Part shown: positions 1 to 12,815 of the stretch, piece by piece
Position numbering within the stretch: the first letter of the stretch is position 1
Layout of the letters: each line of letters starts with the position of its first letter
NCBI GenBank assembly: GCA_018398765.1
Contig: JAHBMJ010001964.1
Coordinates: 65,045-107,168, forward strand
From: Chromera velia
Taxonomy: Eukaryota > Sar > Chromeraceae
DNA length: 42,124 nucleotides
Reading direction: 5' to 3'
Translations under genes and position numbers: made by a program
Notes under the pieces: generated by a model
Seen by the model: only the letters and a program-made list of their open reading frames with translations
What the model was told of the DNA's origin: nothing
Databases searched by the model: none

Positions 1-818
1 TGTAATGTTATTCCCCTCAGACTCTCCATCTGGCTTCCCTCGGACAACCTCCACCCGCTGTCCTTCGTTTCTTCTTTCCTCTCATTTTCCGTCCTTTCTT
101 TCTTTCTTTCTTTCATTGTCTCCTTCCCACGTTTGGTGGGAGGGCCCACTCGGGTCCCCCCTCCCTCCCTGCCTCCTCGAATTCCTTCCTTCCTTCCAGA
201 AGGCAGACTCCACCTGCGTCACTAGCTGCATGCCTCTACTTCCTACCCCTGCAGGCCCCTGCATGCCTTTTACTCCCCCCCCATTTCTCCCCTTCCGTCA
301 GCTGACGGGATTCTGATTCCTTCGATCGCAAAGACAGACGTTCATTCACTGCATGCCGGAAAGAAACTGCCACTTTACTATTATTAAACCAAACAATCAC
401 GAACCAATTAATTAATTATTTAATTCGGTCGCTGCTGTCACACACAGAAAGTGAGTGTGTGTCCAGCTGCGTTTGCACAGAGAGTGAGTATGTGCGCTTT
501 CACTTTTTGCTTTCTTTTGCCCTGCGATTTTCCCACATCTTCCTTCACCCGTCCGTCTCTGGGGATACCAAGCTTGGCATTTCTCGCCCGTCTCTTTTCT
601 ATATGAAATAAAAAGAACCCCCCCCCCCCGATTTTTCGTGTTGCTCCTGTCTTTTTTCTGTTTCTCTTTTCCTGACTATCTTCTTTCCTGCCTTCCTGCT
701 TGCTTGAAACTTATTCTTTTTCCTGGACTGGCTGACTGACTGGGTGGAGACGCGACGCAGTCCCACTTAACACAACAACCTGCCTTGCTGCCAATCGAAT
801 TTTAACTTCTTTGCCTCT
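1..818. other. Intergenic / 3' flank of gene A, no gene seen
   Basis: No exon with convincing codon structure is visible. The stretch holds CT-rich simple sequence near 95-115, an AT-rich patch around 375-425, a run of C near 618-630 and several TGCATGCC boxes (near 229, 261 and 352). The stop codon of gene A (minus strand) lies at 819-821, so the right part is probably its 3' untranslated region. The short open frames here are translated simple repeats. Confidence 0.5.
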
Positions 819-2577
819 TCACATCATGTCAGGATCGGGTGATGGGGACCTTTTCCTCCTCTGCCTCTCTTTCCTTCTAACCCTCTGCCTCTTGAAAGGT
901 CTGTAGTGAGGACCGTTTCGGGCTCTGTGGGGGAAGCGGACGGGAGATGGCACAAGAGAGGAGGGGGCAAACCCGGGATCCCCTTTCTCCAGATATTCAA
1001 TCGTGGGAGCTTTTCGTCGATACGCGGAAAGGTCACTGGTGGGACACCGTCTCCAGGCGTAGTTTTTGTATCCGAAGATCGCCTCCTGCTTCGGCCGAGC
1101 CAGAAGGTATCTGCATTCCATTGTCCATTCACAAAAAAGTAAGACATTGAAGACGTTCAATAACATTCAATAATAGAAGCAAAGTGGTCTTACTATCACA
1201 AGCAATAAAGGCGGTCAAAGTCATCCAAACTATACGCCAGCCAACAAGGAGAAAGGGCAGGAAAATGCAGAGCGCCCAGTCAACCAGACAGAGATCCAAA
1301 GAGGCACGGAAAAAGGCACAAAGAAACAGTCAAAATGTTTCCAGACAGACAGACTGTATGTTTCTTCTTCAGACAGACCATATGGTTTCTTTCCCTTCTT
1401 TTCTTCATGAACACAACAGACAGACAGGCAGACAGGTAGACAAACAACGGAACGGAAATACTCCAGGCAATTTAGGCAGGAGCTGCGGGTCGAAAGACGC
1501 TGCACACCGACAAAACTGTACTGAATTAATCGGCGATCAAGCCATCGAATAATGTGAGCGAGCGCCTGTTTCCGTGAGGTCTGTCCAAGGTTCCTGAGAG
1601 GACACATGCAGACGTCTCTTCTTTTGAGTGTGTCTGTTTTCTTCGTCAAGTGGTGCTTACCTGTCCTTGCCCATATGCAGAGCGATGATCTCTCCCACCG
1701 AGTTCTCGCTCATAAGGAAACTCATGAACGCAGCGAGAGCTCCATAGGGGCCTTCCATCTTCATCGCCTTGTCGTAAAACTCAACGATCACTCTCCTCTC
1801 GGGCTCCTGCAGGGAAGACAGGAACTTTGTTCTTCGACATAAATGCACACAGACAGACCGACAGACAGACAGATGTAGATACCAAATCACTTCGATCGCT
1901 CAATTGAAACCACTTAATTAATTCTCCTGGCCGACTGAGTGCATGCCTGACTGAGGGAATGCAATGAGTGCTGACCGACCGATGCCTGATCCCAGTCGAC
2001 CACCCTATAGTCGGGTTCAATGAACAACCACAGAGCGCTCCGACCCGCCGCATCAAACCCCCACCAGTCGAATCCTCTGCCAAGCTTTCCAAGCCAGTTT
2101 TTGTTCACCTGCAGGGGGGGAGAAGAGCAGTCACGCGGGAAGGAAGCAAACAAAGAGAGGTTGTACATCACGTAACCAAAAAAAGAACAGACCCTGCTGG
2201 GAGACGTGAGTGAGTGAGTAAGCGAGAAAATAAACCTTGGAGGGAGTTTATCGTTGGCACAAGAATGAAAGAGTGGACAGACGTCAACCTTGAGGAAACG
2301 ACGTTTTCCCCCACCCTTTCTTTCCCTTTTTTACCCTTCCTGCGCAACCCGTTGCTCCCAATCCTCCCCTTGCACTTCACAATAGATTTGTCAACTGCAT
2401 CAAAAGTGAAATTCCCCACTTCCACCCACACACCCACCTTCTTCATCTTGGAGAGCTCTTCCTCGTAGTCAAAGAGGAACCTTAAGGAGTCTTCAGAGAA
2501 ATCAAAACCTGGACACATACACACACACACACATAGAGAGAGAGAGAGGGAGAGAGAGAGAGAGGGAGGGAGAGAGG

Positions 2578-2630
<53 letters not shown>

Positions 2631-3944
2631 AGACAGACACAGACAGTGAAACAGTGCAAGGCAGACACTCATGGAGGCACACTGGGACCGGGTGGCAAAG
2701 CTTTTAAGTGAAGTCAGACTGCAAAGAGTTCGTCCTCGGCCTGTTCTGCAAGGGCGCATACACTAACAGCTGCCTACCCAAAGACAGCGGAGACTTTGGA
2801 CTCGCGAGAGCACAACATGATGTCTTGCCGTGTCAAATTCTCACCATGCCACTCTCTTCTGCCCCAGCAGACAGCAAGTAAGATGCAACGGCAGTGAAAC
2901 AACCAACCGAGAAATGAACAAACGAACAGACAGGTCGACCAGCCCACTGACCACCACCCCCCTCCCCTACGCACCCACACACACACGCACACACAGACGT
3001 ACAAGTGCTGCCGGCGAGACCGTTGAGACTGTGGAGTTTCAATCCGAATCGTGGAGGAGATGGGTTTTCTGCATAGAGAGAGAGCAGACACGTACGCCAT
3101 AGCCGAGAGAGAGTCAATTAAGACTTTTTGTAAAAGAATACCCATGAATTAATGCATGGAATGAAGGGACTCACGTTTTGTGTCATCAATCAAATCTCGG
3201 GAGTTGTTTTCTCAGTGCTTCTTCAACTCAGTCATTCATTCATCATGTCTGTATGTGGGCCCCTGTGAGCAATAGAGAAACGAAAAAATGGAGAAAAGAC
3301 TTAAATGAATCAGCCGAACGACCGACCCACCTCTGCGTCGCACCAGCTCGGCTGCAGGAAGAGCAGTAGAGGCGCCCCCAGCCTCATCTTCTTGTGAGTT
3401 CTCATCCCACCCTGACCCTGCCTCGTCATTGGGCAGTTCCCAATACATATCCTCTCCTCCTGCTTCACTCTCGTACACAGCTCCTCCATCTCTTCGCCTG
3501 GGCCTTCTCTCTCTCTCCCCCGCAACGATGTGACCCAGAAGGTCTCCCTGCCCCCCGAGTCCTCTGCCGTTCTCTCTCTTCCTCCTCTTCCTCTTGGGAC
3601 GCTCTCCAGGAAGGAGCATTCCTCTGACGTTGGTCTCTTCGTCTGCCTCACACGTCAGAGACGCCAACTTGCTCGCCTTGCAGGGTTCGTTTTCTGGATC
3701 GTCGCACACCTGCACACATTCACTCATTGGTCGGTTCGTTCACTCATTCATTCGGTCAGTCGGCAAGCAGGCCATGAATTTTTCATTCCCAAACGGTGGA
3801 GGGGGGATTGAGGGCATGATCTGACCAGAAATGGGGGGGCTGCGTGAAAAGAAATTGAATTCCTTCGCTGAACTGAGAGAGAGAATGCAGAAGAAGCAAA
3901 CCCACGCACACACAGACAGACAGAAAAATACATACACATACATA

Positions 3945-4009
<65 letters not shown>

Positions 4010-4972
4010 CACGACGCAGCCCAGCCTCGCTGTCGCTCTCTTTCACCCACAACAGGTTTCTCCGCAACAAGGCAACAAAAGAAAACCGCCATCCCTCTAC
4101 AAGCGCCTTCACTAACACAATTGAATCATCCGGAGAACAACACACAGAAAAGAGCACACAGACAGACAGAAAAAAGAAAAGAAAAACAGACGTACCTGAG
4201 GGAGGAAAGAGGAGTAATGAGGATTCTGCCACCACCAGTTGACCAGCCAATTTGCATACGACTTGAATTGGGCCCCTGCAGAATGTGCGTGCCACATTCG
4301 ATGGATTGAATTATACGAAGAAAAACATTTTTCTGGCCACTGCTGGTCACAGATGCAACACAAACTAATAGGAAGAGGGGACGTAAAAAAGACGTATCAG
4401 TCGGCAGACATGCTGAAAGGCAAGCCGAAAGAGAAAGCATGGAAAAGGAATCAAAGAGACAATGAGGGAGAAGAGGAATGAGCCAAGAGAGGAAGTCAAA
4501 AGGACCCAGGGGACAGAGAGAGAAATCGATGCAGAGAGAGAGAAACAACGAAAGAGGAATCAATCCACCTTCTATTCTCTGGTTGCGCTCATGCCGACAC
4601 ATTACTCCTCCCTTCCCTCACTCAACCCTCCACTCACTGACCCGTAATTGTCCCAACGTTAACCTGTCCCTGCCAGTACTCTCTGTCAAGAAAGTCCTCT
4701 ACCTGATCGATGCACATGCCGTTTTTTCCCGAACAAACAGGGAAGAGAACGGAAGGGAAGGGGAGGTAGAAAGGAGAATGAAGACCTGAAACAGCAAAGA
4801 CTAATTTCGCAATGAAGAAAATTGTTGCGTCTGATTTCAACCAAATCTAAAAGAAAACCCCCCAAAACCCAGTAGTAGCCCTCGCAATCCTTGCAAGGAT
4901 TCAGTCCCTTTGACCAACGAACCAACGAACGAATGGACCGACAGACAGACAGACAGACAGCCAGACAGACAG

Positions 4973-5035
<63 letters not shown>

Positions 5036-5050
5036 GCCAGCCAGCCAGCC

Positions 5051-5090
<40 letters not shown>

Positions 5091-5173
5091 TATATTGTCT
5101 TTTCTTCACTTCACTTTTTCCGACAGACAGACAGACAGACTATATGTTTCTTCTTCTCCCTTCTTTTCTTCAT

Positions 5174-5217
<44 letters not shown>

Positions 5218-6771
5218 GCCAGACAGACAGACAGACAGCCAGACAGACAGACACAGACAGCCAGACAGACAGACTATATCGTCCTTGAGACAGACAGACA
5301 GACAGACCTGCAGCCAGATGTCGGCGTTCCAGGAGATCCGAGGAGGGTCCACAGAGAGCTCTGCCGGCAGGCCCTGTCCATTGAACCTGCGGGAACCATC
5401 AAAAAAGGTGACGTCAAAAGTGGGGTCTTTAGTTCGGGGGTTGAGATCAGACTAGCCACTGAAGCGCTCGGGGATAGTCTGGGAAGGAAGAGAAATGGAG
5501 AGAAAGAAAAAGTGGAAAGAAAGCGCATGCGTTTTCCGTCCGTGATTGGGAAGGAGGGATGGATGAAAGCAATAACGGAGAGGTCACAGCGCTTTTTGAT
5601 GGGCGTACCGGCCGGAGACTGAACGAAAAAGCTCGGCTCACAAACAAACAGAGAAAGACAGACGCAAGACAGAGATCAGGGAGGCCGAGGGAAACACTCG
5701 AGAGGGAGGAGAGGCGTCCAATTGTCTGTCTGGCGTGGCAGTTAAGGAAAAAAAGGGAAGATCATTTCTCTTCACAGGAAAGTCTTTGAGAGCCGCGGGG
5801 GAAGAGCAAGTGCAGAGATCGGATGGATGGATGCACAGGTTCGTTCAAGGAGAGACAGGCCCGGGGAGAGTGGGGGTGATTGACAGACACAGACAGGAAT
5901 ACAGGTCCGTTGACAGGAGGACAACCAGAGGGGCACACGCACAGGCGAACAAGCAGAGAGTCTGCAAGATAGACGGACCAACATACGACTGAGAGAGACG
6001 AATCAGCAAATCCATGTCGAAAATGTTCATGCGCGCACCAGGTTCTCACTGACGGGTTTCGTTCAGACGTGAAGCGAGAAGACTTCCTCTCTTTCTGAGC
6101 CAAGCCAAAAGCTATACTGATGAACATACAGCTTTGCCAGCCGACCTGCAGGCGTTCATTCCGACGACTGCCCACTCCCCTTCTGCGTCTGCCGTTCTTG
6201 TTTTTCGATGGAACCCGAGGGCTCCATGGAACAGGCCCTTGAACCTGTAGACGAAACGAACAACCTGCCCATTACTCTTCCCTCCGATTGCCTGCAGGAA
6301 GTACGAAGAGAGATCACCCTGGCTTCAGCTTCTTTCCCCCCTGAGACGGACGGGAAACGAACACCCAGACGGAAGCGCAAGCAGAATGCAAGGCACACAG
6401 ACGATCTTTCGACTCACCCCCGTTAGGGCATAGACAGAAAGTTCCTCGTCGTCCTGCAAATATGGGAAGACTGAGACCACGTCCTTCCGACTCGTGATGA
6501 CGTTGTAAGGGCTCCAGAGTTCCACACGAGTCAGGGAGTTTTCAGAATTGAGACAGAAGATTTCGGACAGTTGGAACGAGTCCGGACAAAATGAATGCCA
6601 CCGCCTTTCATTTTCTGATCTAAAATACTTTGCGTCTGCCTTGACCTGCCTTGGTTCAGGGCAGTCACGGTGGTGCCTGGGGCCTGTGGGATCCCTCGCA
6701 CCCCCATTTTGTGCAACAGAGAGAGAGAGACTCAGAGCCCCAGCAAAAAGCGCAAGCAACGGGCGAAACAT
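819..6771 (-). CDS. Gene A: secreted protein of unknown function, 11 exons
   Basis: I do not recognise the family. Exons on the minus strand: 6418-6771, 6054-6145, 5308-5386, 4869-4907, 4642-4702, 4196-4275, 3331-3709, 2438-2508, 1980-2108, 1661-1806, 819-1110. All junctions are GT-AG and keep phase, giving 573 residues from ATG 6769-6771 to TGA 819-821. Residues 1-20 (MFRPLLALFAGALSLSLSVA) look like a signal peptide. The mature part has a CKDC motif, a tryptophan-rich segment (NWLVNWWWQNPHY, about residues 217-229) and a second aromatic block (GRGFDWWGFD). Exon 7 (about residues 236-361) is a charged, probably disordered insert with KRKRRKR and acidic runs. The C-terminus is strongly basic (KRQRVRRKERQRRKR). 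No membrane segment other than the signal is clear. Exon 4 (39 nt, weak GTTTTG donor) is the least certain. It is divergent from gene B. Confidence 0.72.
2515..2645. repeat. (CA)n-(GA)n-(GACA)n compound microsatellite
   Basis: A compound simple repeat lies just upstream (in transcript sense) of the exon 8 acceptor of gene A: CA repeats, then GA repeats, then about 16 GACA/GACG units. Read in the sense of gene A it is pyrimidine/GT-rich (TGTC, TC, GT) and could serve as an extended polypyrimidine tract before the acceptor at 2509-2510. Confidence 0.9.
3928..4012. repeat. (CA)n-(GA)n microsatellite in gene A intron 6
   Basis: CA dinucleotide repeats followed by GA repeats, between exon 7 (3331-3709) and exon 6 (4196-4275) of gene A. 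In transcript sense this is TC then TG repeats. Confidence 0.9.
4937..5311. repeat. Large interrupted (GACA)n array in gene A intron 3
   Basis: About 375 bp of GACA/GCCA tetranucleotide units interrupted by T-rich cores (GACTATATTGTC... near 5089 and GACTATATGTTTCTTC near 5138). Its right end runs directly into the 5' splice site of exon 3, so in transcript sense the intron begins GTCTGTCTGTCTG right after exon base 5308. The open frames seen in it (TDRQ/CLSV repeats) are translated microsatellite, not genes. Confidence 0.92.
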
Positions 6772-7342
6772 CGCTGTTGCTCACTTCTCAAAAAAAGATT
6801 ATGTGTTCTGCGATGACATATGGAAGGAGAACAAGGCGCGCTGTGAAGCAGAGAGGCATTCAATCACTCTGACATCTCTAAAGCCGTGGCGATCTCATTT
6901 CATCCAGTGGCAATGTATCTCGACTGGAAGAGGGAAGAGACGTGAGCTCACAACATGCACTTTTGCATGAAAAAGGTTCCAAAAAAAAAAAAAAAGCCTA
7001 TATAGCTTGCAATACAGAGCTAGATCAGAGCTAGGCCGCGTAAAAAAGTGAAGTTTTGGAGTTTTGTTTGGGTTGGATGAGGGTGCCGCTCGCATGCAAG
7101 CCCTGCACTGGCCTGCTCCGTGCGAACCATGCATGCAAGCATCTTGGCATTACCAAGCAGCCCTAGCCAGCCGAGTTCGAAGTCTCAGACTTTCATCAAT
7201 TAACTTTCGTGGAATCCGACGAAGAAGAGGTTTCGAGTTTCTGCACACTTTGCATGGCAGACCATCCCAAAGGGGTCCGTTGTGTCGACGGGAACTCAGA
7301 GGAACGCAACGGGACACATGTATGCACTTTTGGGTGTCAGCC
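6772..7342. promoter_or_regulatory. Divergent promoter region between genes A and B
   Basis: This 571-bp spacer separates the start codons of genes A (minus, 6771) and B (plus, 7343). It holds a poly-A run near 6978, a TATA-like CCTATATAGC near 6996, a short direct repeat GAGCTAG (near 7018 and 7030), one TGCATGCA at 7130-7137 and a GCATGCA at 7092-7098. TGCATGC is a known ApiAP2-type promoter element in apicomplexans; its role here is inferred. Part of the right end is 5' untranslated sequence of gene B. Confidence 0.45.
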
Positions 7343-10300
7343 ATGTTTCTTCTCGGAGTTGTGCTTTCAGTCTGCTGCGTCTCGCTTGCCACTTCGCAAA
7401 GTGCAGTGCTTCTGCAAGCGCGGCAATGCGCAGTGCAAGAGCGCCACCCGCTTCACCTTGCCTCTCATGAGATCACAGGTTTCTACCACCCCCAGGAAGG
7501 CGTCCTTCCTCTCGACACGCAGGGCCGTCTCCCTCCCGCCACCGTGGCTTTGTCTCGCCGTCTCCTTCAAACAGAGGCAGACAGATCCCTTCGGGATACA
7601 AGAGAGGCAGAGGAACTGCAATCCCGACTGTACAATATCGCAGACCTTCAATACGAACTGATTGTCACTCTTGGAACTCCTTCCTCTCCTTCCCCTTCTC
7701 TTGAGGGAGACCCTCAGGTCCAATATGTGACCGTCATTCCAGACACTGGCAGCGCAGACTTTTGGTCGGTCTTCCCATTTCCTCTTCATTCAGTCACTTG
7801 CTCCTTCTAATTTCGTCCTTCAAGTCTTCTCATCCTGCTTACTGCCTGCTTCGTCAGTTGAGTTTGTGTGCTTGGTCTGTATGTGCAGGGTGCCGGGTGT
7901 GGAGTGCACCAACTGCGGCGCCGCCCACACATACGATCCCCTGAAGTCGAAGACCGCCAAGAGAGTAGGAGACCAGAAGCTGATGCAGTACGGAGATGGC
8001 ACCGTTGGTCAGTTGGAGGAGAGAGAGAAGAGAAGAGAGGAGGAGAAAGAGAATTTCTGTCGGCAAACAATCCCTCTGTTTCTTCTTCCGCCTTTTTTCT
8101 TTTTTTATCTTTCTGGTTTCTGCCGCCTTCTTACTCTTTCTCCAACTTCGTCTTCTCTTTGTCTGTCGCTCCGTCTTCCTTTCTCTCTTCCTTCGTTCCT
8201 TTGTATGCGTGAAAAAAAGAAGAGAAAAACAACCATCGTCAGTCTGTCGACCGAGAAGCACTTTCCTGCAAATAATTCTTGCAAAGAAAGACACCACAAT
8301 GAAACGAAACACCCAGCGTGTCAGTCTGTTTATTTCCCTGCCTACCGATTGTCCAGATCGCCAGATTGATCGCTGGATCACCTGAAGGTGTTTCTTTTCC
8401 ATCAACAGTCAATAGCCTGTTCCACCGCTTCAAGCAACGACGCAAGAAACGCGGCACAAAAAAATGAGAAAATGCATCCATCTGCTGTCATACTGACACA
8501 TTCTGTGAGTGCGTCTCCTGATGCAGCGAGAGGAGAGACATGGATCGAGACGGCGAGAATCCCTCTGGGCAACCCCGTGAGAGAGATGGGACTCCGCGTG
8601 GGGGCAGGCAACGAGACGATGCGCGTCTCCACGGATATTCCGACAGAGACAGCAGCACCATCATCCTTGGCCTCTTCCTCCGCCTCTTTGTGGGGTGTTG
8701 AGGGTCCGGAGTCTGAAAAAACAACAGCGACCAGTCTGGAGGTGCAGAACCAGTTGGTTGTCGTCCTGGTTGCTTACACGTCCCGAAACGTGAAGATGGA
8801 GTCGGACGGAATTCTCGGTCAGTTGATTGGGTGCTTGGGTGGATGGCCGCATTTCTTTCGTTCAAGCTCCCTCCTCTGATTTGTTCCAACCCACTCTTGA
8901 GGAGTTCTCGCTTGTCGTAGAGAGAATCCGAGGAGGAACTGTTTGACTGAGCTTGCTAATGGGATGGAAGGGATGGATACAGGTTCGTTGCGCACGTTGC
9001 TGTTGAGTTCTGCGAAGGTCTGTGTGCAGTGCCGCCTCTTGTGTTTTTATTCTCAATCCTTTCTACATCCTCCCGCTCTTCTCTCCTGCTCCATCTTGCC
9101 TGTCTGCCTGTCTGCATGCATGCATGCATGTCTGCTTTCAGGACTGGCGCGATTCCAGGAGGGTACAGAGAGGGGGGAGAGGGAGGTGTGCTTCATCGGT
9201 CAGTCTTTACGCAGTGTGTGTCTCAGTCCGCCTCTGGATGCCCGGTTTCCTGCATTATCTTTCGTTGTTTCTTTCCAGAAGCTGTCCTGTGTCTCTCACG
9301 GTCCCTGCTTGAACACAAAGGTTAAAGAGCAGAGATCTGCTGCTGCATTGTGACTGTGTGTCTTTTTCTTTTGGGTGAAAAAACAAAGGGAGAGTCTCGG
9401 GGATCAATTGACTTCCTCTGGATTCACTCAGTGGGGGACTGAGTCACTGATGTCGTCAGACTGTCTGTCTCTCCAAGGAGAGGAAAGGAAAAGAAAGGAA
9501 GAAGAACAAGCATGAACATCTAGGCTGTCCCGTGCGCGTTCGGGTGCGTTAACTTTCTCCCTCTTCTAGTCTCTGTGCATTTCTCTCACTTTCGGATCTT
9601 CTCTTTTTTTGATCTCCGTCTCTCGGATCTTTTGTTATAGCGGGTGGTTCACTTCGTTTCCTTCGATCCTTTTCCTTCCTCTAACGGCTGCTTGCAGACA
9701 ATTTCTTTCAGCAACAAAAGGATGCAGGACTGAAACCCCAATTTTCACTGTACCTCAATTACCTGAAGAAACAGAACCAAAGGAAGGAGACGGAGACCGA
9801 GGGGGATTTGTCAGAAAAGGACAAAAACAATGAGAGCCCCCCTGCAGCAATGTTCTTTGGAGAAGCAGGTAGGTCGGTCGGCTTCACGTTATGATTAGAA
9901 AGAACTGTAGAGACAGGGCCACCCTCACTTGTCTATAGGCCGAAGTTGATGATTGGTGGGTCAGTGCAGGTGAGGGATACATGACACGAGTACACGATAG
10001 AGTTGCCGATGACTTTCCTTCAGCCTTCTGCTGGCTGATTTTTTGGGCTATCTTTTTTCATTCACTCAGACTCTCTTTGAGTCTTCTGCTGTCCTTTTGC
10101 GAATTCCGCTAGGTCCCCTACCAAAACTTTCTTTTTCGCCTCCCTTGCTTATTCTACTCTCGGAATGTTCGTCTTCCATCTGCGCGTGGATGTATGAACG
10201 ACTTTGTGTGATTTGCCTTTCTGCCTGATTGACTCCCGGCGTGCTTGACTGCATGCATGCAGACCTCGGCACATTTGTGAAAGAGGAGACCCGTCTCCTT

Positions 10301-11661
10301 GCGCCGATGGGGACTTCTGAAACGTCGCATCTGTGGAATGTGAAGGTGAAGGCTGTGGGTGTGGCCGGCCAGGAGCGTCTACGATTGCCATCCGACGCAC
10401 ACAAGAAAGAAGGAAAGGGGAGTGGCGGGGGGGAAGGCGGTGAGGGAGTTCCAATGATGGTGGACTCAGGTCTGTCTGTCTGTCAGTCAGTCGTTGGTAA
10501 ATACATAGTACTAAGTTTTGTTTTGTTCTTTCTTTCTTTCTTTCTTTCTTTCTTTTCTTTCTTTCTTTCTTTCTTCCTTGCCTTGTTGCTCTCTTTCTTA
10601 CTTGCTTGCTTTCTTGTACTGTCATGAGATCAGTAAAGAGAAGAAGAAAAAAAAAAGCCGGGCTGGAGTTGGTCGAACTGCTCTAGAAGGTGACTTCTTC
10701 TCCTTTTTTCTGCTCTTCTCTCTTTCAAACTTTCAGGGAGCTCCATGTTGGTTTTGGAAGAACCTGTGTACGAGTATGTGGTGAGGGGCTTGGAGAGGAG
10801 CGGCGTCTGCGGAAGGACTTCGAGAGGGGTAAGGTGGGGGGAAGGGGGGGCGGATGCAAGGAGAGAAGAGAGTGGCTCCTGTGATAACATGCGAAGAAGC
10901 CTTCTTGCTTTAGAAGCACATGTAAGCGAAGGTGGAAGAGCGGGGAGGAGGAGAAGAAGAAAGATCTATCGCTCTCTCTCTCTTTCTTTTCGCGAAAAAA
11001 AGAATGTGTATCTGTGCGTGCGAACACATACACGTTGCCAATTGAACACACTGACACAGCACTCTACCGACGAAACAAGAGAAGGGGGGGTGCAGGAGAC
11101 TTGTGTGTGCAGAAAAATGAGGTAAGGAGGGTAATAGAGAAAAAGGCAAACCCCCTTGAGTCACACAGAGGGTCAGGAGAAAGCAGAGATCTATCCCAAG
11201 GGAACGAGGCAGACAGACGAGGACTCGAAGACTGCAAGAAGGAAAAGAACCTTGAAAGGCATCTCAGCAACCTGTGGATTTCCGCAATCAGAGCGGGAGG
11301 GGGGAGCGGGGATTTCTGCATTTTGTTCCTTTCTAAGCACGGTTTACGCTTCGCCTTATCCATCTTCCCATTCGTCTACCTTTTTGTCTACCCGTCTCTC
11401 TCTCTGCCTTGTTTCTTTTTCTTTCGTGCTCCTGCAGGTGTTCTGTCAGTGCCCGTCCTTAAGTGAGAGGCACTCAATGTTTGTGCGGTTCCTGTCGGGT
11501 GACTGGCGTTCGTTTCCGACTCTGGACTTTGAGGTGGAAGAGCTTCAACAAGAGGAAGGCAAAGAACAAGGAGGGGGGAGGTTCTGTTTGGATGCGTCAG
11601 AGTATGTGATTGAGATCGTCACATCTTCAGGTGTCTGTGTCGGACAGCTAGGTCGGTTAGC

Positions 11662-11699
<38 letters not shown>

Positions 11700-11784
11700 G
11701 TGTGTGTGTGTGTGTGTGCGTGTGCGTCAGGAAGAGAAAAGGAGAGTTCTGTTGCGCGGAAGTTCTACTGCTTGATTGTGTACT

Positions 11785-11825
<41 letters not shown>

Positions 11826-12482
11826 TGACATGTCCCTTCTGTCGCTCCTCACCTATGTGCTGCCGTCCGTTTGTTCTCTCCAGGTATGCCTGCATGGGTC
11901 TTCTGACTCCCCCAAGGAAAGACTGCATGATCGCGTGCCCTCAACTCATGAGTCTTTTGTCCGTATGCTTTTTTTTCTTCCTTCTTTTGCGTGGAGTGAC
12001 GTCCTGTGCAAGAGACTCTTATTTCCTTCCTCATCATCGTTTCCGCGATCCTTCTCAGCCTGCTTCTTCTCTCTCCGCTCTTCCTTACTTCATGTCTTTT
12101 TTAGTTTCGCCCCGCCGAGTAGCGTGTCTCTCTCTGTGGACCTGTTTCTCCCTTGTCGATTGTAAGGCCTCAGTCTTGGGCTCTTGCACGTGAACTCTCT
12201 GCAGCGATAGACAAGGGGCCATCCACAATGCCGGTCCCGGGCATTCTGGGGATGGTGATGATGCGGAGCTTTGTGACAACGTTTGACGGTGAGAGAAGGG
12301 CTGTCGGGATTGCGAGGTCGAGGGCTTCTCCACTGGCAGGAATGAGGGGGGCAGAGTGCGGGGTGACTCCACAGTTAACGTCTGCAGGTATTTTCGGGTG
12401 GTGTGTCCTCTCTTTTCTCCTCGTGCTGATGGCTGCGGGACTCTCGTGGCTGTTCTTGCCCTTCTGGTCAGTTGACTGTTGA
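7343..12482 (+). CDS. Gene B: pepsin-family (A1) aspartic protease with C-terminal membrane segment
   Basis: A bilobal secretory-pathway aspartic protease. Exons: 7343-7764, 7889-8007, 8527-8817, 8867-8916, 9712-9868, 10263-10469, 10737-10828, 11438-11630, 12205-12482; phases agree and give 602 residues. A signal peptide (MFLLGVVLSVCCVSLATSQS) and a pro-region of about 100 residues precede the first lobe. That lobe has the catalytic IPDTGSADFWVP (Asp134, split by intron 1), flap MQYGDGT and DGILG. The second lobe has PMMVDSGSSM (Asp414, split by intron 6), FPTLDFEVE and PGILGMVMMRSFVTTFDG. Spacing between the two aspartates is wider than in pepsin, because of low-complexity inserts (KEGKGSGGGEGGEG and others). 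The end, GWCVLSFLLVLMAAGLSWLF, is a transmembrane helix, so it is probably a type I membrane protease of Golgi, endosome or surface. Exon 4 and the long intron 8917-9711 are the least certain. Which subfamily it belongs to cannot be settled here. Confidence 0.85.
9113..9128. promoter_or_regulatory. Overlapping TGCATGCA boxes in gene B intron 4
   Basis: Three overlapping TGCATGCA octamers (9113-9120, 9117-9124, 9121-9128). The octamer matches the ApiAP2 motif known from apicomplexan promoters, but here it is intronic and may simply be a (TGCA)n microsatellite. Confidence 0.4.
10525..10577. repeat. (CTTT)n microsatellite in gene B intron 6
   Basis: CTTT tetranucleotide repeat inside the intron between exons 6 (10263-10469) and 7 (10737-10828). 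It is pyrimidine-rich in the sense of gene B. Confidence 0.9.
11664..11822. repeat. (GT)n and (GA)n microsatellites in gene B intron 8
   Basis: About 30 GT units (11664-11727, with a few GC interruptions) and, 60 bp on, about 17 GA units (11787-11822), in the intron between exons 11438-11630 and 12205-12482. Confidence 0.9.
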
Positions 12483-12784
12483 GGGGGTGGGTGGGGTGGG
12501 GGCATTTGGATGGAATTAAGTGAACGTGATCAAGCAAGGCGGCTGCTTTCTTTCTTTTGTGCATGCCGGAATTAAGCGTTGACGCGGGGAATGTATTCGG
12601 TGTGGGTGTGGGGGACGAAGTCACCGAAGTAAGTCGAACTTTTCGACAGCTGCGTCTGTTTTTTTTTTTTTTTTAGGCTCTTTCCTGCCGTCCTTCCGTG
12701 CGTCCGTTCGCTCGTCCGCTTGGTCTTTTGTTCGTTTTTTCTCCCTTTTTTTCTTTTCTTCCTTTTGTCCTCTCTCTCTCCTTT

Positions 12785-12815
<31 letters not shown>

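Noticed and set aside
4891-5455. Long open frames rich in TDRQ or CLSV repeats on both strands
   Set aside because: They are translations of the (GACA)n array, which is open in several frames because the tetranucleotide lacks stops; the real gene A exons lie on either side.
819-6771. Gene A as an RND/Patched-type or NPC1-like membrane protein
   Set aside because: A few motifs are faintly similar, but the spliced 573 residues have no set of membrane segments beyond the signal peptide.
10149-10625. Lys/Arg-rich minus-strand frame across 10149-10625
   Set aside because: It is antisense to the verified protease exon 6 and to the (CTTT)n tract.
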